A stretch of 64,000 nt of DNA from JAPULR01 sp963665075 (GCA_963665075.1 OY762063.1:1674001-1738000), one strand, 5' to 3'. Numbered from the stretch's first letter, positions 1 to 8,612 are shown. The notes: generated by a model from the letters alone, not told the origin. Program-made: numbers and translations.

Positions 1-1062
1 CCGGTGTCGTCACTGGGGGAGTTGGTGTCGCACCTGAGGGGAGACTCGGCCATCGAGCCGTGTCCCACCGACGACATGTTGTTGGCCAAAGATTCCTTTC
101 CCCACGTCGGCCCTGACCTCTCCCACGTCAAGGGGCAGGAGAACGCCAAGCGGGCGATGGAGGTGGCCGCGGCGGGAATGCACAACCTGATGATGACGGG
201 GCCGCCGGGGAGCGGCAAGACGCTTCTGGCCCGCACAATGCCGTCGGTGCTGCCGGTTATGGACCCGCAGGAAGCGTTGGAGGCGACGAAGGTCTACAGC
301 ATCTCCGGGATGCTTCCTTCCGACCAGCCCCTCATCCGGCAGCGTCCTTTCCGATCGCCCCACTACACCACCTCCCACGTGGGGCTGGTCGGCGGCGGGC
401 GGACGCCCCGTCCGGGGGAGATAACCCTGGCCCATCGGGGCGTGCTGTTCCTCGACGAACTGCCGGAGTTCGGACATAACGCTCTGGAGTCGCTGCGTCA
501 GCCGCTGGAAGACCACGTGGTGACCATCAGCCGCGCCCAGTGGAACGTGACCTTTCCGTGCAACTTCATGCTGCTGGGGGCGATGAACCCGTGTCCGTGC
601 GGCTTCTACGGCGACGCCAAGAAGGAGTGCCGGTGCAGCCACAGCGTGGTGTCGAAGTACCAGCGTCGGATAAGCGGGCCGCTTATGGACAGGATGGATA
701 TGTTCGTGGAGGTGCCGGCGGTGGAGTATGAGAAGCTGATGGACGACGCAGACGGCGAGACTTCCGCGCAGGTGCAGAGCCGGGTGGAGGTGGCTCGCGA
801 GGTGCAGAATAAACGGTTCGGGGAGATGCCGTTCACGACGAACTCGGAGATGGGGCCGGCGGAGGTGTGGGACTTCTGCCAGCTGAATCAGGACGGGCAG
901 AAGCTGCTGCAAGCGTCGATGATCCAACTTAACCTGAGCGCGCGGGCGTTCCACCGGGTGTTGAAGCTGTCGCGGACGATAGCGGATTTGGCGGGTTCGG
1001 ACGCGATAGAGGTGCAGCACTTGGCGGAAGCGTTGCAGTACCGGCCTCGGTGGGCGGTTTAG
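1..1062 (+). CDS. comM: YifB/ComM-type Mg-chelatase-like AAA+ ATPase, 5' end cut by window edge
   Basis: C-terminal about 352 residues of a YifB/ComM family ATPase. The frame is open to base 1, and the usual N-terminal Lon-substrate-like domain (about 150 residues) lies outside the window, so the gene is partial. Walker A GPPGSGKT is near residue 66 of the visible part and Walker B LFLDELPE near 148. The paired cysteines NPCPCG and CRCS near 198-212 are typical of the family's Mg-chelatase domain, and a C-terminal helical lid ends at a TAG stop. ComM in naturally competent bacteria is a branch-migration helicase used in transformation; in non-competent lineages the role is unclear. The family call is secure; the role here is inference. 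Confidence 0.9.
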   Translation, partial: PVSSLGELVSHLRGDSAIEPCPTDDMLLAKDSFPHVGPDLSHVKGQENAKRAMEVAAAGMHNLMMTGPPGSGKTLLARTMPSVLPVMDPQEALEATKVYSISGMLPSDQPLIRQRPFRSPHYTTSHVGLVGGGRTPRPGEITLAHRGVLFLDELPEFGHNALESLRQPLEDHVVTISRAQWNVTFPCNFMLLGAMNPCPCGFYGDAKKECRCSHSVVSKYQRRISGPLMDRMDMFVEVPAVEYEKLMDDADGETSAQVQSRVEVAREVQNKRFGEMPFTTNSEMGPAEVWDFCQLNQDGQKLLQASMIQLNLSARAFHRVLKLSRTIADLAGSDAIEVQHLAEALQYRPRWAV

Positions 1063-1163
1063 GGGGGTGGGAAAAGTAGCTGTTGTCAACCAATTTGCGG
1101 GGTCGAGCTTGGCGATGATACCGCCGGGCGTTTATTCTACCCAAGTCGATAGCCACAAATTCG

Positions 1164-2789
1164 TCATTGAGCTTTAGGCACTACCATTTGCTTTGCCTTG
1201 TTGCTCTCGCCAGGCACTAATTTCACCTGACGGATAGATCCGGACGCTATGGCTCTTCTGATGGCTACTGGGTCAGCGATACGAGCGGACTCGATGTGGG
1301 TTCTGACTAGACCTATTGGAATCCTTACCGATTCCAATTCGAACTCCATATCTTGTTCAATGAGAAAAGAGAGTTGTCCACCTTTCCCAAGTTCCTCCAA
1401 CTCAGGTCCCCAATGATCTAGGTCTAGATTGAACGACTTCCATGTGAAATTGATGCTTTCCCCCTTCACGAGGGTCGCGGTATTTACGATATCTTGTGCT
1501 TCTTCAATCATTGAAGAAGTCTGAATTTCCCAGTGGATTCCGCTCTGATCCTGCAGATATGCTAAAGATTTGACTACTGTGACAAAGCGGGTGTCGAGGC
1601 AGAAGGATGTATTGATCTCTTTACACATTATCACTCCGTTGGGCCAATGAATCTCAAGAATATGTGGTGGATTAACTGCGGCTATCCATTGGAGGAGTGG
1701 TAGCAAAGCAGCCGGTATAGCAGGACTGGGAGTCAACCAGAATTTAACCTCAAACCATTTTGCTACTTCGTCAATCTTTAGTGTCGTTTGGAGCCATCCA
1801 ATATTGTCGCTCCCCGAAACAATGGCTCCCCTAGCCCCGCTTGTCTGTTTGCTGAGGCGAATCGGGTAGCTGGCAACAAGACCATCGTCTGCCATTACAT
1901 TGAGTGCAATTGTGACAGGTTCGGCCAATCGCGTGTCGTTCGAAAAGAGATGAAGTTCTCCACCAAGAAAACTCCCTCCTAGTCCTAATGGTGCATCGAT
2001 TGTTATGTCATTGATCATTTTGGATGGGACGCTTATATCTAAACCGTAATCCAGTGCGGCTCTAACTTCCTTGAAGTCTGGCCCGATTTTGAAGTTGACG
2101 CTTATAGTGATAGGTCTATCCCTGACCGCTCCCTCGTACTTGGGGTACACGTCAACCCGCGTTTTGTCGAAAATGGCTGAAAATACGACATCCATTGGCC
2201 TGCCATCTGCTGCGTTGGGTCCCGTCGATAGCTCATAACGGTAATAGGGGTCAATTTCGTTCAACCTCTCATGAAGGGTACGAACTCTGCCTACAGCGTC
2301 ACGAACATTAGTGATTCTAGCTTGTTCCTCCTTAAGCTCTCGGAGCAAGCGATAAACTTCATCTTTTGCTCCTTCAAGAAAATATCGGCGTATGTCCGGG
2401 AAAGCCGCCATCTTCTCGTCCAGCCAGGTCTTCCCGAACCATCTAATCGGGAAGGGGCAATTGTTTCCTAACTTTCTGAACCATTCGTCCTCTTTTGGAG
2501 TGGGATCTATAGGTACAATGAGCGTCCACTTCTCTGGGTTAAGGTTTGCTGCGCGCTTCAAAGAACTGGTCACTTGTTGGCCCCGGACAGGATTCATTCT
2601 GCCAGTAAAAGACTTGAGCTCAAACGTCTCCAGCATTGAGCCATCCTGTCTGTCAACGATTTGCACATCCCTACCCCCATCTCCACCCTTTCCGTCAATT
2701 CGTTGGGCGTCTGGATGCAACCGGCTAACCAAAACCGAGACCATGTCCTCGTATTTTTCGTGACCCAAATCATCCCATCGTATCGACAT
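1164..2789 (-). CDS. Restriction-endonuclease-like (PD-(D/E)XK) N-terminal protein, unknown family
   Basis: About 541 residues. The ATG at 2789 (MSIRWDDLGHEKYEDM) is chosen over an ATG 15 codons upstream, because the upstream residues look hydrophobic and unlike the domain. No clear Shine-Dalgarno was seen for either start. The first 110 residues have a nuclease-like pattern: GGDGGRDVQI followed by ETFELKSF, matching the D...(E/Q)xK core of Mrr-type and PD-(D/E)XK enzymes. A coiled-coil-like stretch follows (about 140-185). The remaining 350 residues are not recognised and look beta-rich. Base composition is clearly lower in GC than the flanking genes, which suggests transfer. It stands alone with no methylase beside it. 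A defence nuclease is a reasonable guess; nothing shows it directly. Confidence 0.6.
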   Translation of the reverse strand: MSIRWDDLGHEKYEDMVSVLVSRLHPDAQRIDGKGGDGGRDVQIVDRQDGSMLETFELKSFTGRMNPVRGQQVTSSLKRAANLNPEKWTLIVPIDPTPKEDEWFRKLGNNCPFPIRWFGKTWLDEKMAAFPDIRRYFLEGAKDEVYRLLRELKEEQARITNVRDAVGRVRTLHERLNEIDPYYRYELSTGPNAADGRPMDVVFSAIFDKTRVDVYPKYEGAVRDRPITISVNFKIGPDFKEVRAALDYGLDISVPSKMINDITIDAPLGLGGSFLGGELHLFSNDTRLAEPVTIALNVMADDGLVASYPIRLSKQTSGARGAIVSGSDNIGWLQTTLKIDEVAKWFEVKFWLTPSPAIPAALLPLLQWIAAVNPPHILEIHWPNGVIMCKEINTSFCLDTRFVTVVKSLAYLQDQSGIHWEIQTSSMIEEAQDIVNTATLVKGESINFTWKSFNLDLDHWGPELEELGKGGQLSFLIEQDMEFELESVRIPIGLVRTHIESARIADPVAIRRAIASGSIRQVKLVPGESNKAKQMVVPKAQ

Positions 2790-2887
2790 AAGTAGAACCG
2801 ACCTCACAACAGTGACAATAACTGTATTATACATTATGGAGTCCTCAGGTTGCCTCTGGGCCTCTGCGGTGCTATGTCCTCATGTAC

Positions 2888-4081
2888 CTACTCTTCCGCC
2901 GTTTCTGCGGCGGGGAGGAAGTCGGGGTTGGTGAGGGTGGCGAAGCGGTTGGGGAGGAACTGGGCCATGTCGGAGACGGCGCGAGTCGTGCCGTGGCGGA
3001 CGTAGTCGGCGATTATGCGGCCGGTGACGGGGCCGAGGTGGATGCCCTTGGTGGCGTGGCCTGTTGCCAGGAGAGCGCCTTCCAGTCCGGGAACGGGGCC
3101 TATGATGGGTTTCGCGTCGGGGCTTAGGGGCCGGGAGCCGGCAAGCTGCTGGACCAGTTCGGCGCGTTCGAGGTCTGGAAAAACGTCGATGGCGCGTTGC
3201 AGAAGCTCCAGGCGGGCGGACTCCGTGGTCTGCCGGTCGAACTCTTCGCCCAGGAAAAGTTCTCTGCGGTCGTAGTCGCGACCGCCGGTGCTGCCGACGC
3301 TGAGAAGCCCGTCGGTCCGGCTGATCATGTGGCCGCGTTTGGGAGAACTGATTAGGACTTCCAGGGGTTCGCCGGGATAGTTGAGGAGAAGGCGTTCACC
3401 CTTCATTGGTCGAACGGGGACGGGAAATTCCAGCCAGGGAGCGAAGGCCCGGCTCCAGGTTCCGGCGGCGACGACCACCGTGCCGCAGTGTATCTCTTCG
3501 GCGGCGGTCTTGACGCCGGCAATCCGCCCGTCGCTGTTGATGAGGCCGGTAACTTCCCGGTAAATGATTTGGGCGCCCTTGAGTTCGGCGGCTTGCGCCA
3601 AAGCCAGGTTGAAGCGGTAGCTGTCCAGCTGGGCGGACTCGTCCTCATACACGGCGCCTACGATGGAAGGAGCCAGGCGGGGTTCGATGGAGCGGACTTC
3701 TTCGGCGTCGATCCAGCGCATGTTTACGTGGGGCTGCTGCCATACCATCAAGCTCTTTATCAGGGTCGCCTCTTCGTCGTCCAGGGCCAACCGGAGGGAA
3801 GGGAGACGTTGGTAGAGGAGGTCCATGTTTGTGGCGTCTTCCAGTTCGGGCACAAGCCATAGAAACTCGGCGTAGGAAGCCCTTGCCATCTCAAAGGAAG
3901 CCCCCGGTGTGAACTCCGCGCCGAGCAGGCTCAGGGAGCCTGTGGCGTGAGCTGAAGCGCCGCTGCCGATGGCTTCGCGCTCAAGAAGGATTACGCTAAC
4001 GCCTTCACGGGACAGATAGTAAGCGATGGAGCAGCCGACGACGCCGGCGCCAATGACGACTACATCGGCGGTTTTGGGCAA
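2888..4081 (-). CDS. FAD-dependent oxidoreductase, DadA/ThiO (glycine/D-amino acid oxidase) family
   Basis: 397 residues, a normal length for the DAO superfamily. The N-terminal Rossmann FAD motif is GAGVVGCSIAYYLSREG (about residues 11-27), followed by ILLE at the end of strand 2. A second FAD-contact region VVVAAGTWS lies near 205, and the C-terminal GATG-like segment LLATGHATKGIHLGP closes the FAD site. Members oxidise secondary or primary amines (sarcosine, glycine, proline, D-amino acids) to imines, passing electrons to oxygen or a chain. No partner gene (thiS, thiG, soxA) is adjacent, so the substrate cannot be assigned. Convergent with the nuclease-like gene at 1164 and divergent from the luciferase-like gene at 4331. 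Confidence 0.85.
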   Translation of the reverse strand: MPKTADVVVIGAGVVGCSIAYYLSREGVSVILLEREAIGSGASAHATGSLSLLGAEFTPGASFEMARASYAEFLWLVPELEDATNMDLLYQRLPSLRLALDDEEATLIKSLMVWQQPHVNMRWIDAEEVRSIEPRLAPSIVGAVYEDESAQLDSYRFNLALAQAAELKGAQIIYREVTGLINSDGRIAGVKTAAEEIHCGTVVVAAGTWSRAFAPWLEFPVPVRPMKGERLLLNYPGEPLEVLISSPKRGHMISRTDGLLSVGSTGGRDYDRRELFLGEEFDRQTTESARLELLQRAIDVFPDLERAELVQQLAGSRPLSPDAKPIIGPVPGLEGALLATGHATKGIHLGPVTGRIIADYVRHGTTRAVSDMAQFLPNRFATLTNPDFLPAAETAEE

Positions 4082-4330
4082 TTTCGCGCTCCCTGGGAAG
4101 AGTTGCCTCGATTATCGCGACAGGCCCGTCGGACGTCAATTTGGGAGGGTGTTCATCTCGTGGCGAGGGGTTCTGTCCGGTCAGCCCACGTCTTGCCGTC
4201 CTTCCCCGCTTGAAGTAGGGTAGTGCTTGCGAGGGTTTTGCTGGATTTTTGGGCTACGCAGACCTTCGCGAGGAATGAGGCAACGGCTCGCAATCACGGG
4301 CCGGTTAGACCGGATGAAGGGGGAAGAAAA

Positions 4331-5332
4331 ATGGAGTCATTGGGAGTTCGGCTGGATCCTATTCCATACATAAGCATCGAAGATTCCATAGGGCTTGCAC
4401 AGTTGGCCGAGTCGCTGGGCTACGAGATGATCTGGGTGCCGGAAGGCGGCGGCTCCGACTCCATTACCAGGCTGGCCGCCTTCGCCGGTGCCACCAGCAC
4501 TGTGAGGCTGGGCACGGGAATCCTGCCCGTCTTCGCCCGCACGCCGGGGCTGACGGCGATGACGGCGCTGGGCATGGACATCATCTCAGGCGGCCGGTTC
4601 ACTCTCGGCTTGGGCGTGGGGCATCGAGGATCCGCCGAAGGCACCCACGGCGTCCGATTCCGTCGGCCCATGACGCGGATCCGGGAGACGGTGGAGGTGG
4701 TGCGGCAGTTGCTGAAGGGCGAGAGCGTGAACTATCAGGGGAAGATGTTCAACGTGAAGGACGGGACCCTGGGCTTCGGCGGGCAGTGCGACGTGCCCAT
4801 CTACGTCGCCGCCCTGGGGCCGCAGATGATTGAATTGGCGGGGGAGCTGGCCGACGGGGTGCTGCTTAACTGGGCCGCGCCTTCGTACCTGGAGCGGGCG
4901 ATGGAGCATCTGGACATCGGCGCGGCGAGGGCCGGCCGGGACCTGGAGGAGATTCACGTGGCCTGCTACATCCGCGTTGCGGTGACGCCTGACACCAGCC
5001 TGGTGCGGACTCCTCTGATTCAGCAGATTCTCCGGTATTGCGGCATGGAGTATTACAGGAATTTCTTCGCCGACACGGGTTTTCCTGACGAGGCGGAGGC
5101 CATCGGGCGCTACCTGTCGGAGGGCAACCGGGCGGCGGCGGCGAGGTCGGTCACAGACGAGATGCAGAGGACGCTGGCGGTCTTTGGCGGCGTGGATTAT
5201 TGCCGGGAGGAGATACAGCGTCGGCGGGAGATGGGGATACAGATGCCGGTCATCGCGCCCTTCTCCGCGGGCGGGGCGCTGAACTCCTACCGCGCGGCGA
5301 TAGAGGCGATGGGTGCCTCCATCCCGGCCTAA
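4331..5332 (+). CDS. Luciferase-like (LLM class) flavin/F420-dependent oxidoreductase
   Basis: 333 residues. The ATG at 4331 is chosen because a purine-rich GGGGGAAGAAAA precedes it; the open frame runs 36 codons further up to a GTG, but that part has no family character. The protein starts MESLGVRLDPIPYISIED and has the LLM barrel pattern: GTGILPVFARTPGL (about 60-73), FTLGLGVGHRG (about 93-103) and VPIYVAALGPQMIELAGELADGVLLN (about 155-180, given here only as landmarks). Family members reduce or oxidise substrates with F420 or FMN. The physiological substrate is unknown. A nearly identical 3' end recurs at 8613-8831, see that entry. Confidence 0.85.
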   Translation: MESLGVRLDPIPYISIEDSIGLAQLAESLGYEMIWVPEGGGSDSITRLAAFAGATSTVRLGTGILPVFARTPGLTAMTALGMDIISGGRFTLGLGVGHRGSAEGTHGVRFRRPMTRIRETVEVVRQLLKGESVNYQGKMFNVKDGTLGFGGQCDVPIYVAALGPQMIELAGELADGVLLNWAAPSYLERAMEHLDIGAARAGRDLEEIHVACYIRVAVTPDTSLVRTPLIQQILRYCGMEYYRNFFADTGFPDEAEAIGRYLSEGNRAAAARSVTDEMQRTLAVFGGVDYCREEIQRRREMGIQMPVIAPFSAGGALNSYRAAIEAMGASIPA

Positions 5333-5654
5333 CCAATACCCAATGCCTACCCTAGGGAGCGGGGCTACATCAGCATTGTGAGCATACCCAAGCGGGGTTT
5401 TCACACAGATGATGTGCGGTGGTAGGAGCAAAAAGGATCATTTAAGCCCATAGGGCGTCAGTAGTCGTAGCGACGATGCCACTAATTGTGTTGTAGTGTG
5501 AATGTTTCCCGTCTTGATCACTCCAGTCTTCATCCCATGGATGTTGACATTGTTGCTGAACATCTACAGCACTTGCGATAACCGGGACCATAATGGCTGG
5601 TTCATTGTTTGTTAGCGATGCTCAATTGCCATGCGAAGGGCTAGTTTTGGTCAA
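5333..5654. other. Intergenic stretch without a gene
   Basis: From the stop of the luciferase-like gene to the first hairpin of the structured leader. It is AT-richer than the preceding gene. No open frame with a credible start and no repeat shared with the rest of the window was seen. It marks the left boundary of the AT-richer island that runs to about 8.6 kb. Confidence 0.6.
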
Positions 5655-5780
5655 AACCCGTATCAAACACGGGTTAACATGTCATGTTGCAATCCGTCAA
5701 CCTTGTAGTGACCTCAGTGTCCAATGAGGGGAACATTGTAAGCAGGAGATAGAATGCTCCTGCTTACCTAGGTTGACGGA
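5655..5780 (+). promoter_or_regulatory. Structured leader: hairpin plus three-way junction before the PAPS-reductase-like gene
   Basis: Four perfect inverted repeats sit in the 126 bases before the start codon at 5791. First, a hairpin AACCCGT (5655-5661) with ACGGGTT (5669-5675), loop 7. Then an outer stem TCCGTCAACC (5693-5702) with GGTTGACGGA (5771-5780). It encloses a short stem CCTCA (5712-5716) / TGAGG (5725-5729) and an 11-bp stem GTAAGCAGGAG (5738-5748) / CTCCTGCTTAC (5757-5767). The outer stem's right arm runs into the Shine-Dalgarno GGAGG at 5778-5782, so folding would mask it. This geometry, two hairpins inside a closing stem, resembles a cis-regulatory RNA. It could also be a DNA-level operator or recombination site. 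No known riboswitch class was recognised. Confidence 0.55.
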
Positions 5781-5790
5781 GGAAGAAAAC

Positions 5791-6552
5791 ATGGCTCAAG
5801 CAAGTAACGGTGCGACCCACATCCTTAGCTTTGGAGCAGGTGTAAACACTGTGGCGTTAATGATAATGCTGATACGGGACGAAGTGCCGTTAGATGGGGC
5901 AGTATTCGCCGACACAGGTGGCGAAACCCCGGCGACCTATGATTCACTGAACGTAGCTCGTAACTATCTTTCGAAATACGACATACCCTTGACAGTCGTA
6001 AGTGCAAGGCCGCGGGATACAGACCTGTACGAAACTGCGTTCCGACGTAGGGTTATTCCTTCCGTAAAGTGGCGTTGGTGTACCCGAGATTTCAAAGTAA
6101 ACCCCATTCACCGTTACTACTCAAAATTGGGCGGACATATCTATCAATACATCGGCATTGCATTTGATGAAGTCTATCGAATGAAGGACAGTAGAGATGA
6201 ATTCATTACAAATCTTTACCCTTTAGTTGAGAATCGTTTGACCCGTCAGGATTGTATCGATATCATTGCAAAGGAAGGGTTGCCTGTCCCAGAGAAGAGC
6301 GGTTGTTATTTTTGTCCCTTCAACTCGACTGAGCGATGGCGGCAGTTGCTTGAGCGATATCCAAATCTGGTCGACAAGGCTATCGAATTAGAGGAAAACT
6401 CTAAGCACTTTCCAAGTCAACGACTTACCGATCAAATATTTCGGGAACGTGAACAAGTTACATTGAGGGCATTTCGCAAGCGGCTAAACAGTGGGGTCGG
6501 CATAGTTCGGATTCCCGACGGGATGGCTTGTGGCGGCTATTGCATGACGTAG
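5791..6552 (+). CDS. PAPS-reductase-like PP-loop protein (adenine nucleotide alpha-hydrolase fold)
   Basis: 253 residues from the ATG at 5791, which has GGAGG eight bases upstream; a TTG six codons earlier is less likely. The N-terminal ILSFGAGVNTVAL is a modified PP-loop (canonical SGGxDS), followed by VFADTGGETP. WRWCTRDFKVNPI (about residues 87-99), a second cysteine motif SGCYFCPFNSTERW (about 170-183) and a C-terminal CGGYC complete the pattern of phage-type and mobile-element PAPS-reductase homologues. These are not the sulfate-assimilation enzyme CysH. Relatives activate a substrate by adenylation or handle sulfur on nucleic acid (DndC), and IbrA pairs with the ParB-like IbrB. Its stop lies nine bases from the stop of a convergent three-gene operon with ParB-like members, which suggests one functional cassette. 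Confidence 0.8.
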   Translation: MAQASNGATHILSFGAGVNTVALMIMLIRDEVPLDGAVFADTGGETPATYDSLNVARNYLSKYDIPLTVVSARPRDTDLYETAFRRRVIPSVKWRWCTRDFKVNPIHRYYSKLGGHIYQYIGIAFDEVYRMKDSRDEFITNLYPLVENRLTRQDCIDIIAKEGLPVPEKSGCYFCPFNSTERWRQLLERYPNLVDKAIELEENSKHFPSQRLTDQIFREREQVTLRAFRKRLNSGVGIVRIPDGMACGGYCMT

Positions 6553-6561
6553 GGAAGAGCA

Positions 6562-6966
6562 TTAATTGTCAGGGGTGGGGGCTATAAGAACACGCAACTC
6601 TAACATGGCTCTCACTATTTGGACCAGCTTAGTTACGGCCTGTATCATTGGATCGTAAGCGGCGTAAACGTCACCCCAAAATCCCTCTCTAGAGTTATGG
6701 ATAGCATCATTACAATCCTGTAATGCATCACGCAGGTCACTGCGGCTGATAAGTTGCAGCCTTTCTTCTGCACTCTTGAACTGGTCCCGCATCAAACCAT
6801 CGGTTATTTCTTGCTGTAGTTGTGCTTCAATGATTAGTTCCTTTAGTTCCTCCTCGATCCAATCCCGTAGATCTCTGACCACGTTCCCTTCTAGGGTATG
6901 ACACAAGCCACGAACGAGGTTGTTATCCCGCTCCATTGCACGATCATGAAAGTTACCGGTTGCCAT
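6562..6966 (-). CDS. Uncharacterised alpha-helical protein, third gene of the ParB-like operon
   Basis: 134 residues, not recognised. The sequence is almost entirely predicted helix, with charged runs such as DWIEEELKELIIEAQLQQE and a single hydrophobic C-terminal stretch (AVTKLVQIVRAMLELRVLI). It has no signal peptide, cysteine cluster or catalytic motif. It overlaps the upstream ParB-HTH gene by 14 bases, so translation is probably coupled. A structural partner or small adaptor of the two ParB-like proteins is the natural guess, but it is only a guess. Confidence 0.6.
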   Translation of the reverse strand: MATGNFHDRAMERDNNLVRGLCHTLEGNVVRDLRDWIEEELKELIIEAQLQQEITDGLMRDQFKSAEERLQLISRSDLRDALQDCNDAIHNSREGFWGDVYAAYDPMIQAVTKLVQIVRAMLELRVLIAPTPDN

Positions 6967-7528
6967 TTTCGTTCAACCATTCTCTTACTATGTTAGATAC
7001 GAGATCTGTAACATGCACTTTCCGCTGTCGAGCCTCCATGACCAACATCTGGTATGTGGACTCGCTTAAGACTGTATCTATGTGATATTCCTTTTTGACG
7101 ACTTGCTTGGCTGCCTGTAATGCTTCGATGCCATCTTCAACAGTGGCAGTGGGTTCACGAATCAGATACTCCGTTAGGTCCCTTGCCTGCATTGCTGTCA
7201 TAGTTGTCATAATCTGGGCAGCCGAAAAAACAGTTTCTGGACGATTCTTGTTCAATTGTCCGAGGCGTCTCCCATGTTCCAATCCCAACTTTCCCTGTGC
7301 AAGGGATGACTGGACAAATGCCGGCAAATCCAGTAGTCCAATGAACTGTCTGACGATTTCTCCGCTTACTCCAACGGCTTCCCCTACACGCTGATTAGAC
7401 CCCAAATCTTGCTGCTGTTTTAGAAATTGCAAGGCATTCGCAGTACCGAGCAAGTCTTTGACCTTCGAACCTTTTAAGTTTCGAAAGCAAATTGATAGCG
7501 CTTCCGTCCTGTCAAGCGTTCGAGTCAT
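6953..7528 (-). CDS. ParB-type DNA-binding protein with HTH core only (no N-terminal ParB domain)
   Basis: 191 residues from the ATG at 7528, which shares ATGA with the stop of the gene before it. The central part (about residues 25-95) matches the ParB/KorB helix-turn-helix region: ALQFLKQQQ, then VGEAVGVSGEIVRQFIGLL and FVQSSLAQGKLGLEHGRRL. The N-terminal nuclease-like ParB domain (GERR box) is absent. The C-terminal 50 residues (STYQMLVMEARQRKVHVTDL) resemble a ribbon-helix-helix or dimerisation segment. Together with the preceding full ParB-like protein it looks like a split or duplicated ParB module. Confidence 0.7.
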   Translation of the reverse strand: MTRTLDRTEALSICFRNLKGSKVKDLLGTANALQFLKQQQDLGSNQRVGEAVGVSGEIVRQFIGLLDLPAFVQSSLAQGKLGLEHGRRLGQLNKNRPETVFSAAQIMTTMTAMQARDLTEYLIREPTATVEDGIEALQAAKQVVKKEYHIDTVLSESTYQMLVMEARQRKVHVTDLVSNIVREWLNENGNR

Positions 7529-8340
7529 CGAAGATACCGATTTTCTTCCAACCACGTGATGGTAGCTGCTTTTGCAAGGTCGTTTGGTGGAGTCTCTTTG
7601 TCTTGTGATGCATCATTCATTGCTCTGGCTGAGGACTCGGCTAACACAAATTGAATTTGCCGCACCACTTTTTGCTCTTTGGCGCGTCTAAAAATTGCAT
7701 TTGCTGAGCGTCCCGGCAACTGGGAGGCACTATCAAGTACTCGCTCTCGGTTCTCTTTGGCTGGTTCATCAGCCAGCCTAGTTGCGACTGCGACAGCAGT
7801 TTCCTCATCAGATATAGTGCTTGCAATGCGTATGGCTTGTGGAACAGTAAGTCCTTTAGGACGGACGAATGCTTTTATCGTATCGGGCACACCCGCATAC
7901 CCTAACCATTTGCGGACAGTCTGTTGAGATATCCCTAGAGAGCGAGCGACGCCCTTCACGGATCCCAATATGTTCATTAGGGAGGAACAGGCTTCGGCCT
8001 TATCTCGCGCAGATAAGTCTCGACGCTGAATGTTTTCGCTGAATGACAAGATGATCGCCTTAGTTGCATCCAAGGACTTGGGAAGTACCAACGCTGGAAT
8101 GTCATGCCATCCTAGATGTTTGGCGGCCAAGTAACGACGTTGCCCAATTATGATGCCGAAGCGATCTCCTTTGGGTACTACCGAGATTGGCTGGAGCAGC
8201 CCGTAAGTCTTCATGCTGGCAACCAATTCATCCAAGTCCGCGGTGATTTCCCGTCTTCGGACATTGAGATCAGAAATATCAATGTCTACAAGGGGAATAA
8301 GCTTATACTCGGTTTCTGAACAGATTCCGTTTGGTGCCAA
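7525..8340 (-). CDS. ParB/RepB/Spo0J-family protein (N-terminal ParB domain plus HTH)
   Basis: 271 residues from a TTG at 8340, supported by GGAGG eight bases upstream. The N-terminal ParB/sulfiredoxin-fold domain shows IPLVDIDISDLNVRR (about 15-29), the arginine box IIIGQRRYLAAKHLGW (about 64-79) and ENIQRRDLSARDKAEA (about 103-118). The HTH follows: VKGVARSLGISQQTVRKWL (about 130-148). Chromosomal ParB proteins sit with parA, and none is here. The box has GQRR in place of GERR, so CTPase activity of the Spo0J kind is uncertain. First gene of a three-gene operon convergent with the PAPS-reductase-like gene. In IbrA/IbrB-type pairs the ParB-like partner works with a PAPS-reductase homologue. 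A plasmid-type partition role is the alternative. Confidence 0.8.
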   Translation of the reverse strand: MAPNGICSETEYKLIPLVDIDISDLNVRRREITADLDELVASMKTYGLLQPISVVPKGDRFGIIIGQRRYLAAKHLGWHDIPALVLPKSLDATKAIILSFSENIQRRDLSARDKAEACSSLMNILGSVKGVARSLGISQQTVRKWLGYAGVPDTIKAFVRPKGLTVPQAIRIASTISDEETAVAVATRLADEPAKENRERVLDSASQLPGRSANAIFRRAKEQKVVRQIQFVLAESSARAMNDASQDKETPPNDLAKAATITWLEENRYLR

Positions 8341-8612
8341 CTAAGTCCTCCATCCCGAATGGTAGGCTTTCTTGTGTAACGAATAGTAACTGTCAGTGAT
8401 TGAGTAGTCAAATTATCGGTTATGATTAATCGAGGCAGTTTGGGCTTAAGCAGAGGGAATTCCAAGGGCTAAAGAAATACGGGCGATTTCTATGTGCCAG
8501 ATTGATTGGCTCAGAATGCTTTTAAGACATGTACCGCATTGAATCCACATGTCTCTTCGCCTTGTCACCATTCCGGCTTTGAAGTAGGGTAAAGTCTGCG
8601 GGAGCATCAGGA
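8341..8612. promoter_or_regulatory. Intergenic region upstream of the ParB-like operon, with an inverted repeat
   Basis: Must carry the promoter of the leftward ParB-like operon. An inverted repeat AGACATGT (8526-8533) / ACATGTCT (8548-8555) with a 14-base spacer is visible. From about 8560 onward the sequence resembles the leader of the luciferase-like gene at about 4187-4220, including an identical TTGAAGTAGGGTA, so the right end belongs to the duplicated gene remnant. The -10 and -35 boxes could not be fixed with confidence. Confidence 0.4.

Noticed and set aside
7525..8340. Chromosome partition parB with a nearby origin
   Set aside because: No parA, no parS-like palindrome TGTTTCACGTGAAACA or similar, and no dnaA or gid genes in the window; the neighbours point to a mobile cassette instead.
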